NCBI GenBank assembly: GCA_038373865.1
Contig: JAXGGA010005208.1
Coordinates: 16,255 to 80,254 of the forward strand
Direction of reading: 5' to 3'
Length of the DNA: 64,000 nt
DNA from: Uloborus plumipes
Lineage: Eukaryota > Arthropoda > Arachnida > Araneae > Uloboridae
Within the stretch, counting starts at the first letter, position 1, and each line of letters opens with the position of its first letter. The notes under the pieces were generated by a model. That model was given only the letters and a program-made list of their open reading frames with translations. It was not told the origin of the DNA and ran no database searches. Positions 37,906-49,599 of this stretch are shown here, in pieces. Both the position numbers and the translations under genes were made by a program.

Positions 37906-38630
37906 TTTTCTTTTGAGGCGAAACTTCTACTTTGGAGCCACTGAATTTTAATATTTAGCGAAAATGATACACAAGTGAATAAGTTATTAATTTGTTTAGG
38001 ATACTGATTTATTTAACTTAGTGGTATAGTTTCAAAAATTCTTTCTCTCCTCTCGTACATTGATGTTGCAACTTATTTTGATGATGACAATGGCGTTTAT
38101 TTTCAGAAAACCTTCTAGATTCCATTATACAGTAACGCTGGTAAGCTTAGTAGAAGGGTCTAAACCAATTGAAAGGAAGTTGAAGTCATCCCCAATGCTC
38201 TACTGTCTTTAGGAAACTTTGAGGGGCTGAGAAGGTTTAATCCGATTTTGAGACTGCCCAAACTTGGCGAGGTTAATCGGATTACGCAGAAAAGATTAGA
38301 AACCTAAAGATTTACGAGCACTTTTCTTTTAGAGGCACTCTCTAACTCCAAAAATGTATCCACAAGCGCCAAAGTTTTAAGTATAATAATGGGCATTATG
38401 TAAAAAAAAAAAAAAAAAGAAAGAAAGCCAAGAGCATCCTACGAAGTACAACTTTTGGACAAACTTCCAAAATTCGTTCGCACACTTGTTTGCTTTTGTT
38501 ATAGTGTCTCACACGATAACTGAAAACTTTGTATAGAAGTTTTGGTCTCTTATTGAAACATAAAGATACATAAAATGCTCTTTCAACACAAGTTGCCGCT
38601 GGAAGCATTTTCTTGAAAAAATATAGGGTA

Positions 38631-38885
38631 CACTGCAAAAAATTAACTGTTATTTTTACTGTATAATACTGGCAGCTGAGGTTCCTGTTTAAAACTAAAA
38701 TGCACAGTACTAAACTGTAAATTTACCCATTTTATAGTTTATTACTGTAAAGTTAGAAATTTTACAGTTTATTACTGTAAAATTAACAATTTTACGGTTT
38801 ATTAGTGTAAAATTAGAAAATTTTAGTTTATTACTATGAAATTAACTGTATTATACTGTAAAAACAACATTCATTTGCTACAGTG
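38631..38885. mobile_element. MITE of the CACTGTAAAAAAT family
   Basis: Starts CACTGCAAAAAATTAACTG and ends CATTTGCTACAGTG, with TA immediately outside both ends (38629-38630 and 38886-38887). At 255 bp it is the shortest intact copy in the window. Confidence 0.75.
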
Positions 38886-38889
38886 TAAA

Positions 38890-41800
38890 CCAACTTGTGA
38901 AATAATGTTTAAAAACAATTTTATATTTTTTAATTAATAGTAACATTGAAAATTGCAGCAAATAGTACATAACAGTAAAATCAGTTCAATTCATGTATGG
39001 AATCATTTTTTTCTGTGATTAAACTGAAAAAAAAAAATGCACCAACCCAGTCTATAAACAACCTAAACCAATGTCAAACATTGCATTTCCTAGTCCGTTT
39101 ACTTTTGGAAATGTCGTTCAGAAAAGTTAATATTGCCAATTCACCGATTCAAAAATTCAAACTTTGATTTAGAACATCACAATCTGCTCATTCGCTCCTT
39201 TATCCTGCGCCATAAAACAGGAACCCTGAATATTTTAATTAATAATGCAAACGCTCATATTTATTTTGGTGTTACTCTGATAACTTCATTTGATCTTAGA
39301 AGCTTGGAAAAAGGTGCTAAAGTGCCTATGACAGCAGCACGCAGAAGAAAAAGCATTTAAAAAGTTGACTGATATTAAAAAAGGCGAGAGAAGATAACGA
39401 AACATGGTGAACAGATCTTATATATTTCAAGTTATAGTACCGTGAAATTCGCGCATATTCAACAACGTATTAACTGAATTGGTAATTACAATTGCACACA
39501 TGTTTTTGAAATAAAAAGAGGAAATTTCTACAATTCAAGGAATTAGAACTATAGGAAAAAAAACATAATGGCATTTCGATGTATGATGCAACATTTTGAG
39601 TTATGATATGGGCCACACTAAAAATAATTCAGAAACGAAATAAATAAATACCTTCAATCTTAACCCTACACTGCATGATTTTTTGTTCCTTGAACGACAT
39701 ATATATGTTTTTCAGTGTAACAAGAAAACATTGGAACACATTTTAAAAAAAATAACTTTCAGGATAGATGGTTATTTTTTAAAAATAACTATAATAAGTA
39801 ATGGGTTATATATGTTTTAAAAATACCTAATAGTTGCTTTTCATGCTTGAGTTGCCTTATGCATGGTCATAAGGAAAAATAGTCTATGTATCCGATTGGC
39901 AACACTATGCAGTGTAGGGTTAAAAATAAAATCAAAATACAACGTTGAAAATTTGTGAGCACCATTACTTTTCATCATTATATTTTTATTTTCAAGTGAA
40001 AAGCGTTCCGTTGAAATAACGAAAAATAGCAGCAAAGATGTTTAATTAATATATGTTCATTTTCTGATAAATTTAATGTTTTAGTTACAATTATCTTTCT
40101 CTTTGTTTTTTGTGCCCCGTATAAAAAATTCTTTTGCTTTTAGTTCTTCTTCATTTTTGGATTTAATAGAAATACCTACTTGAAGTGCTCAAAACGAGCT
40201 CGGTTACAAACTTTTTTCACGTCGTTTTTTTTCTCTTTTTTCAAAATTGGGCTGTGTACATGTACATTGCAATGGTAAAGAGTCTCGCATCGTCATAATT
40301 TAGATCGTATTCGTTATCCTCTACTTTTTTTTGTCACAGTAAAATAATAATAAAAGTAAGCTAGTAAGAATTATTTTGCCATTGCAAACATACTGAGTGC
40401 GTTTCCACGAAAATCCCCCTCTGCTCTAGGAAAACCTAGGTCAGTAGTATAAGAAAGCAGCATTGCTCACACAATAAAATAATAATAATTTCGTTTTTTG
40501 TATTTTTTCTTCTCCTACAAGAGTAAAGATTGCGGATTTAAGTTTTAAACTTTGGTATATATTTCCTATAAATTGTATACCTGTAATCAAATATACGCGT
40601 TTTTCAACAAAAGGGTATCGAACAGATACACAATGACTTGTATTGTCTCAAAAATTTAAAATATGCATACCAGCAAGCTAAAATTGGGTGTGAATCAAAT
40701 TATACAATTAATTCTTCTTATGATTTCATTAATGCACGAAGGATGTTAGAATTTTAATTTTATTAGAAAACTAATTTAATCATACATTATTCGTATTTGG
40801 CTAATTACATTCTAAATTACATTATTTGAACACTTTCATTAAGCAAAAAAAAAATCCAGAGAAAACCAACTCTTACAACACATTTCCGACTATTCTTATA
40901 CCATGGAATTCTGCCAAAGTATTTATTTCGAGGGAAAATCTATTGCAGGGAAAAACATACAGCTATTGCCATTTTCCCTCGAATAAACATTACTTTCAAT
41001 GCCGGGTAAGTCTTGGATGTAGTGTTTATGCCCGAGAATTAAAGTCCAGCCCAGTGGATTCGAATTCAAAAGAGTTCGCCATAAATAACGTTTTCCGTAA
41101 TTTATCCACATGCTTTTCCCAAGAAAATTTGCTCGCTACTCGGAAAAGCAATATCTGCGTTTGTATATCCATGTTATTTATGTTGTGGATTGTATAGTCA
41201 AAATATGTTACTGCCTTATTTTCCCGTTGTTTTGCAGGGTGATATTTGAATAAAGTTTTGCTTTAGAGACGTTTCATATATTTTGATTTAATATATTATT
41301 TGAAAAGAAATAATTTACGTATATGAAACTGTATAAAAGGCATTTGGAAAGATATTTTATTCACAATATGTTCCGGAGCGCAATAAATCTAAAATTTAGT
41401 TTCGAAACTAATAATTTTGAAGAATTTAAACATTATTGTCGCGACATGTTTGTTAATATACAATCAGAACCCAAAAAAATATTTATTTCCAGTAGAAAAA
41501 AAAACATCATTTTAAATATCTTAATTAAATTCTAAAGTTCCTATGGTTTTTGTTATTTTGCAAAGCAAGTTTTTTATTATGTGCAGATAGCTTTTTGGAG
41601 CATGGCAATGCGCAGTGTTTCTGATGTTGTTCAAAGCTATCAATGTAGCCGGAATATATAAATATTAAAAATGAGGGTTTCGACAAAAATCTATTTCCAC
41701 ACAATCTATATATATCTAGACCGATTCTATAGTTGGCGGAAGGATAACATGGCAGCGTAACCATTGATGTGGTCATGCTTTTTAAATCTGCATAGTGCTG

Positions 41801-42305
41801 CACAGTTAGCTTTGATCCTACTACAGAATGCTATATAGAGCGCCCCCCTCACACTCCCCGCAGATGATTTTGAACTTCGCTAATTGCCAAATTTTTTCTA
41901 AATTTTATTTTTATTACCTCAACTAATGTCCTCAACGACACATTGATCTTTTTTTCAGTATTTTCTTATCTCTCAAGTCTCAAAGTAAAATATCGAACTA
42001 TTAATTTATTCAACATTTACACGTGACTTGCATATTTCAGCCTGAATTATTCGACTGTCTCTACAATTGAAACATTGAACTTATGTTAGAAATATTTAAT
42101 CAGTAATATAAATAATGTCAGGTATGTATGAAGTCTGAAATACTGGACTTAAACCAGAAGTTGTGTACAATAAGGTATTTTTAAAACGGAAAACCCATAG
42201 AATGACAGCGTCTACTTTTCTCACTGTATAAAATGTCGGATTTTACTTATACCGGCGAAAAATTTTTGGTTTTGGTACATGTATGTATTAATAAAAATGC
42301 ATAAA
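38890..42305. other. 3.4-kb AT-rich stretch without a supported gene
   Basis: The longest open frame (40826-41197, 123 codons) spans a small inverted repeat (TTTATTTCGAGGGAAAA at 40922 with its complement at 40970) and contains a donor-like GGGTAAGTC near 41004. I see no protein domain and no good acceptor, so it is not called. Confidence 0.4.
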
Positions 42306-43410
42306 AAACAGTACGTTTTGAAGCGAAAATGAGAACACCTATCCTTAAGAATAAGAACAAAAAGGCTGATTAATACGTTTAAATCAAATAGTTATAGATT
42401 TTAGTTAATAATAAATAAAATACATTTTAAGTAGTTTTTCGCAATAAATTAGTAAAAAAAGTAAATTACAAAAACTTTATTAGAAGCACACTAGGAAAAA
42501 ATGAATCAATGAAGCATTACGCAGAAAAAAAAGTGACATCCTATTTTTCTCTAACGTGCCTTTATACCAGAAAAAATACCAAGAAATGGGAAGTAAATGA
42601 TCCCCACCTTCATTTTAGTATCCAAAAATAAAGTCTAACAAAAATACACTTTAATTTCCCGTTTTGCCTTTTACGCGAGGCTCCAGGGTACTATTTTTTC
42701 CCATTCTCGTCACTTTTCTTTTCAATATACTAACTCCCATTGGTAAGTCATTCGTCTAACAATAATAGCGATATATGAGTCTTTTCTATTCTCATACGCT
42801 GGAGAACATGTATTTTCTTTTAGCTTCGGAGCATTCCGGAAAAAATAAGAGAGAAAAAGAAAATAAAATGTGGGAAATATACGGGAAAATTTGACGTCGC
42901 TCTTAAAGTACGAATTTGTCGTAGTGCCCAGGGCAAGTAAAATATTACTACATCCTGAATGTAGAACTTTCTTTCTTTCTAAGACTTTAATAAATATATA
43001 AAAAAAAAAGCGAAGCTACTTTGCAAAGTTTTGACAAGTAGGATGCTTGAAGATTCCCTAGAGCAGTTTCAGTCTTGTATTGCTTCTTCATTTTTTAGTT
43101 TCTATATTGAAAGAGAAGATTGTATGTGTTACATATTTGCTCGGCATTAAAAGAACATTTTCTAAGTTTGATTCACTTTGAGCTGTAATGGGTAAATCTA
43201 TTTTTATTTAAAAATATCTTTGAAACGATTTAAAAGTAGGAAAAGTTACTATATTTTTCTATAAAACTGAGCAATGTTAGGGGAAACTTGAAAGAATGTT
43301 GTATAAATATGCATAAATCAAAAATATAACTTAAATATTACAAATTCAACGCACTCTCAATCGGACAACACGTCTTGGTGCGTCGATTTTTTTTTGTTAT
43401 AAAGTGTATA

Positions 43411-43586
43411 CAGTCGACGTTTGATATAACGACCGTCTCCGTCTTACAGAAAACGGTCTTTATAACGAGCATTTACTATAAGAAGTAGAACATAGAGTAT
43501 ATTGGGATACAGTTGGTGGTTTTCTCACCGGTCGTTATATAATGATGCTCTTTATAACGAATGGTCGTTACAACGAGCGTCGACTC
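43411..43586. mobile_element. Tigger/pogo-like MITE, copy A
   Basis: 176 bp with ends CAGTCGACGTTTGATATAACG and the complement of CGTTACAACGAGCGTCGACTC. TA lies on both sides. The ATAACGA-rich ends starting CAGTC are characteristic of pogo/Tigger elements. Internal TATAACGA motifs alternate in orientation. Confidence 0.75.
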
Positions 43587-45357
43587 TATAAATACATTTT
43601 CTAATATTACAATAACACACCGTGTATTTGGGAATATTTCATGCGACTTGAGTACAAATAATAAACATTAAGAGGAAAAAAAGAGGATAAAGGACGTGAA
43701 GATACTTAGTAAAATTTTGACAAGACAGGTGCTTGAAGACGCTCTAGAGCTGTTTTAGTCTTGTATTGCATCATCTTTTTTTTATTTTCTGTATTGAAAA
43801 CTAAAATTTCAAGTTTTAAAAACGTGTGCAAGATTCTTTCTGCAATCTATGCAATATGAAAAGGTAAGTTGAAAACGGATGAAATGTTCTAAGCGTCATA
43901 TAACTAATATTTAAATTAAAAGCTAAATTACATGTGAGCAAAGACACAGAACCGTTTTGTCTTTAACTTTAAAAAAAAGTACATTCTGCCTTGCTAAGCA
44001 CAAAAGTCGTATCTGCACTTTTTAAGAAAATTGAGTTATTGTCACCAGGTGGGGGGTTCTGTGCCACTTATTTTATGAAAATGCAATATCTTATGTTCAT
44101 TTGAGAAAGGGAAATATTTGGAAAAAAAAATCTGAACAAGTGCTTTCTGCATCAAATATAAGGAGGTGCAAAACTTTAAACAGCTATATCTCGGATCGAG
44201 ATCGTCTGCAGACACCATTTTTGCGCTTAGCAAGGCCGCATTATACATATACCACTGTAGCTATCTACTTATGTTGTTAAAGTAAGAGTAAAATATTTCA
44301 AGAATTTCTTGCTCTCTCTCTATATATAAATAAATGTACGAATTCATAAATTGTATGTTCTTTAGCAAGGGGTTTTCAGAAGCATAAGGTTAATTAAATA
44401 CCAAAATCATTTATCTTCAAGGAGCTTTTCTTCTTAAACTGTGCTTAAAAAGAGCAGAATCTTTCATCCAACAAGTTAGCTTTCCAAACACTTGGTTTTT
44501 ATAGCAGTAAACAACAGAATTTTATCAGCTAATCCACTTACAGAGTTGCTGCCTTCCAAATTCATTTATAAGTGCGATAAAAGTTAATTACTGCATACCA
44601 GAGAGGAAGAAAGCCGTTTTTACTACTCATAAATACATGTAGCCAAATCTCTTAAAGATCGAGAAGATGCCTTCTTACAGAGATAACCACCTTCCCTGAA
44701 ACCTTGGCATGCTGTTTCGCTTTATTACTACACGCATTCAAGATAATCCATTACAGAAATGCCAGAAAGAGGTTGGGAGACATGATGGGGCAATTACTCT
44801 GCTTTGAGAAGAGCTTAATAGTGCTCCTTTAATGGCAGGAGCTATTAAGTAGCCCCTCCATCACTGACCAGGAGTAGCGGCTATTACCACAATTGCCTAA
44901 ATCTGCCATTCTTTGCATCAGCTTACTTGCGGAAGAGTGAATCCTCGGTTTGACATTTCTGGAATCTGAGGATTGTGTCCGCTGGTGGGCGGCTAAATAA
45001 GATGGAGAGCTCTCAGGTTTCAGTTGGTCATCGTGATGGAGATCTTGATGAACTCCAACTGAGCGGAATATGACAAAGTCATTTTACCCGTTGTTTAAAT
45101 GAAGTCGATGAAATAACTTCTATTATTGTCTTCCCATAAAAGAATCAATTAAATATTACTACTTTAATCTTTACATGTAAACTGGTAAATTTAAAAATCT
45201 GTTTTTTTTTTTTTTTTGATAGCATACATAAATTAGCTGCACAGGAATACACATTGCCTCTCGCCTATTCTTGTAGCATAAATAGTAATAGTTTTTCCTG
45301 CATAAACAAATTAAGCAGCTATTAAGTAGCTGCTTAATCACTGACCATTGACCAGGA

Positions 45358-45773
45358 CCCAAGTAGCCTCAACTCATCGGATTTTGCTCTGTCGATCATC
45401 GAACTCCTCATAAACTGATCCCGTAACACACGAGGACATCCTTCCGATCATTGTACGAGCACGATTTTCGATGAGTTACTTTTCATCGGAAAGCGATATC
45501 CCTCCGATCAACTTTCCCGATGAAAATAAGCCGAGCATCCAAAATTGATCCTAAATTCATTGGCAAGGGACTGCCTGCTCGTAAATTGCTCCAAATATCT
45601 TCGTATTTCGAGCAAAACTCATCGGATTTTTCTGCTTGGATTCTGTTTGGCCCTTGAGACATATTGGAGCAATTCCCGATGAGAACTCATCGAATCCGAT
45701 TATCGGCCGATGAGAATTTCATCGGGTTTCGATGAATGGCCAATCCTCAACCAATGCGATTATGCTGCTAAGG
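45358..45773. mobile_element. 416-bp element rich in CGATGAG/CTCATCG motifs, copy A
   Basis: Left end CCCAAGTAGCCTCAACTCATC, right end ...ATTATGCTGCTAAGG. GA lies on both sides (45356-45357 and 45774-45775). Related tandem units in this region read GACCAGGAGTAGCGG without the insert, so the empty site is known. At least ten CTCATCGG/CCGATGAG-type words occur in both orientations. The ends resemble those of the 108-bp MITE family, which also makes 2-bp duplications. Confidence 0.75.
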
Positions 45774-47032
45774 GAGTAGCGGCTATTACCGAAATTTGAT
45801 AAATCTGCAATTCTTTGCATCAGATCACTTGCGGAAGTTTGAATTTGGGGAATCTTAGGATTGTGTTAGCTGGTGGGCGTCTAAATAAGATGACACGGGT
45901 TTTAGTTGGTCATCAAGATAAAGATCTTGATCAACTCAAAAAACAATACGTTTTGAAGCGAAAATGAGAACACCTATCCTTAAGAATAAGAACAAAAAGG
46001 CTGATTAATACGTTTAAATCAAATAGTTATAGATTTTAGTTAATAATAAATAAAATACATTTTAAGTATTTTTTCGTAATAAAAGTAAATTACAAGACTT
46101 TATTAGATGCACACTAGGAAAAAAATGAATCAATGAAGCATTACGCAGAAAAAAAAGTGACATCCTATTTTTCTCTAACGTGCCTTTATACCAGAAAAAA
46201 TACCAAGGAATGGGAAGTAAATGATCCCCACCTTCATTTTAGTATCCAAAAATAAAGTCTAACAAAAATAAACTTTAATTTCCCGTTTTGCCTTTTACGC
46301 GAGGCTCCAGGGTACTATTTTTTCCCATTCTCGTCACTTTTCTTTTCAATATACTAACTCCCATTGGTAAGTCATTCGTCTAACAATAATAGCGATATAT
46401 GAGTCTTTTCTATTCTCATACGCTGGAGAACATGTATTTTCTTTTAGCTTCGGAGCATTCCGGAAAAAATAAGAGAGAAAAAGAAAATAAAATGTGGGAA
46501 ATATACGGGAAAATTTGGCGTCGCTCTTAAAGTACGAATTTGTCGTAGTGCCCAGGGCAAGTAAAATATTACTACATCCTGAATGTAGAACTTTCTTTCT
46601 TTCTAAGACTTTAATAAATATAAAAAAAAAAGCGAAGCTACTTTGCAAAGTTTTGACAAGTAGGATGCTTGAAGATGCCCTAGAGCAGTTTCAGTCTTGT
46701 ATTGCTTCTTCATTTTTTAGTTTCTATATTGAAAGAGAAGATTGTATGTGTTACATATTTGCTCGGCATTAAAAGAACATTTTCTAAGTTTGATTCACTT
46801 TGAGCTGTAATGGGTAAATCTATTTTTATTTAAAAATATCTTTGAAACGATTTAAAAGTAGGAAAAGTTACTATATTTTTCTATAAAACTGAGCAATGTT
46901 AGAGGAAACTTGAAAGAATGTTGTATAAATATGCATAAATCAAAAATATAACTTAAATATTACAAATTCGACGCACTCTCAATCGGACAACCCGTCTTGG
47001 TGCGTCGATTTTTTTTTGTTATAAAGTGTATA

Positions 47033-47208
47033 CAGTCGACGTTTGATATAACGACCGTCTCCGTCTTACAGAAAACGGTCTTTATAACGAGCATTTACTA
47101 TAAGAAGTAGAACATAGAGTATATTGGGATACAATTGGTGGTTTTCTCACCGGTCGTTATATAATGGTGCTCTTTATAACGAATGGTCGTTACAACGAGC
47201 GTCGACTC
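47033..47208. mobile_element. Tigger/pogo-like MITE, copy B
   Basis: Duplicate of 43411-43586, also 176 bp and TA-flanked, carried along by the segmental duplication rather than inserted independently. Confidence 0.75.
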
Positions 47209-48986
47209 TATAAATACATTTTCTAATATTACAATAACACACTGTGTATTTGGGAATATTTCATGCGACTTGAGTACAAATAATAAACATTAAGAGGAAA
47301 AAAAGAGGATAAAGGACGTGAAGATACTTAGTAAAATTTTGACAAGACAGGTGCTTGAAGACGCTCTAGAGCTGTTTTAGTCTTGTATTGCATCATCATT
47401 TTTTTATTTTCTGTATTGAAAACTAAAATTTCAAGTTTTAAAAACTTGTGCAAGATTATTTCTGCAATCTATGCAATGTGAAAAGGTAAGTTGAAAACGG
47501 ATGAAATGTTCTAAGCGTCATATAACTAATATTTAAATTAAAAGCTAAATTACATGTGAGCAAAGACACAGAACCGTTTTGTCTTTAACTTAAAAAAAAG
47601 GTACATTCTGCCGTGCTAAGCACAAAAGTCGTATCTGCACTTTTTAAGAAAATTGAGTTATTGTCACCAGGTAAGGTTCTGTGCCACTTATTTTATCAAA
47701 ATGCAATATATTATGTTCATTTGAGAAGGAAAATATTTGAAAAAAAAAAATCTGAACAAGTGTTTTCTGCATCAAATACAAGGAGGTGCAAAACTTTAAA
47801 CAGCAATATCTCGGTTTGAGATCGTCTGCAGACACTATTTTTGCTCTTAGCAAGGCCGCATTATGCGTATACCGCTGTAGCTATCAACTTATGTTGTTAA
47901 AGTAACAGTAAAATATTTCAAGAATTTCTTGCTCTCTCTCTATATATAAATAAATGTACGAATTCATAAATTGTATGTTCTTTACAAGGGGTTTTCAGAA
48001 GCATAAGGTTAATTAAATACCAAAATCATTTATCTTCAAGGAGCTTTTCTTCTTAAACTGTGCTTAAAAAGAGCAGAATCTTTCATCCAACAAGTTAGCT
48101 TTCCAAACACTTGGTTTTTATAGCAGTAAACACAACAGAATTTTATCAGCTAATCCACTTACAGAGTTGCTGCCTTCCAAATTCATTTATAAGTGCGATA
48201 AAAGTTAATTACTGCATACCAGAGAGGAAGAAAGCCGTTTTTACTACTCATAAATACATGTAGCCAAATCTCTTAAAGATCGAGAAGATGCCTTCTTACA
48301 GAGATAACCACCTTCCCTGAAACCTTGGCATGTTGTTTCGCTTTATTACTACACGCATTCAAGAGAATCCATTACAAAAATGCCAGAAAGAGGTTGGGAG
48401 ACATGATGGGGCAATTACTCTGCTTTGAGAAGAGCTTAATAGTGCTCCTTTAATGGCAGGAGCTATTAAGTAGCCCCTCCATCACTGACCAGGAGTAGCG
48501 GCTATTACCACAATTGCCTAAATCTGCCATTCTTTGCATCAGCTCACTTGCGGAAGAGTGAATCCTCGGTTTGACATTTCTGGAATCTGAGGATTGTGTC
48601 CGCTGGTGGGCGGCTAAATAAGATGGAGAGCTCTCAGGTTTCAGTTGGTCATCGTGATGGAGATCTTGATCAACTGAGCGGAAGATGACAAAGTCATTTT
48701 ATCCGTTGTTTAAACGATGTCGATGAAATAACTTCCATTATTGTCTTCCCATAAAAGAATCAATTAAATATTACTACTTTAATCTTTACATGTAAATTGG
48801 TAAATTTAAAAATATGTTTTTTTTTTTTTGATAGCATACATAAATTAGCTGCACAGGAATACACATTGCCTTTCTCAGAAAAAAAAAATCCACTTATTCT
48901 TGTAACATAAATAGTAATAGTTTTTCCTGCATAAACAAATTAAGCAGCTATTAAGTAGCTGCTTCATCACTGACCATTGACCAGGA

Positions 48987-49403
48987 CCCAAGTAGCCTCA
49001 ACTCATCGGATTTTGCTCGGTCGATCATCGAACTCCTCATAAACTGATCCCGTAACGCACGAGGACATCCTTCCGATCATTATCCGAGCACGGTTTTCGA
49101 TGAGTTACTTTTTATCGGAAAGCGATATCCTTCCGATCAACTTTCCCGATGAAAATAAGCCGAGCATCCAAAATTGATCCTAAATTCATCGGCACGGGAC
49201 TGCACTGCTCGTAAATTGCTCCAAATCTCATCGTATTTCGAGCAAAACTCATCGGATTTTGCTGCTCGGATTATGTTTGGCCGATGAGACATATTGGAGC
49301 AATTCCCGATGAGAACTCATCGAATCCGATCATCGGCCGATGAGAATTTCATCGGGTTTCGATGAATGGCCGATCATCAGCAGATGAGATTATGCTGCTA
49401 GGG
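48987..49403. mobile_element. 417-bp element rich in CGATGAG/CTCATCG motifs, copy B
   Basis: Duplicate of 45358-45773. Its right end is better preserved (GCTGCTAGGG), showing the TIR as CCC(A/T)AG(T/C)AGC. GA flanks both sides. Confidence 0.75.
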
Positions 49404-49486
49404 GAGTAGCGGCTATTACCGAAATTGGATAAATCTGCAATTCTTTGCATCAGCTCACTTGCGGAAGTTTGAATTTGGGGAATCTT

Positions 49487-49594
49487 CCCAGGTAGCACAA
49501 AAAACGTTTAAACGTTTTATAAACGTTTTTAATCCGTTGTTACAACGTTAATAACCATTTTACAACCTTTAAAAAACGAAGTGTGCTACTTGGG
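49487..49594 (+). mobile_element. 108-bp MITE, CCCA(G/A)GTAGCAC family, copy 3
   Basis: Starts CCCAGGTAGCAC and ends GTGCTACTTGGG. The duplicated copy of this locus at 45851-45862 reads AATCTTAGGATT without the insert, whereas here AATCTT and TTAGGATT flank it. That fixes the element at 108 bp with a 2-bp TT duplication, and shows it moved after the 3.63-kb duplication. Confidence 0.92.
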
Positions 49595-49599
49595 TTAGG

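Larger units (their letters stand above)
42306..45937 (+). repeat. 3.63-kb tandem duplication, copy A
   Basis: Starts near GTACGTTTTGAAGCG and ends at GATCTTGATCAACTC. It is repeated at 45941-49670 at an offset of 3635 bases with very high identity over the whole length, including a Tigger-like MITE, a 416-bp CGATGAG-rich element and SINE-free filler. High similarity in non-coding DNA implies a recent duplication. Confidence 0.93.

Noticed and set aside
38107..38140. 34-nt microexon with a TTTATTTTCAG acceptor and CTGGTAAGC donor
   Set aside because: The peptide is only KPSRFHYTVTL, the acceptor tract is weak and there is no neighbouring exon. Chance is likely.
40949..41004. 56-nt exon candidate ending in a CCGGGTAAGTC donor
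   Set aside because: Purine-rich sequence precedes the AG, so it is a poor acceptor. The region is part of a small inverted repeat.
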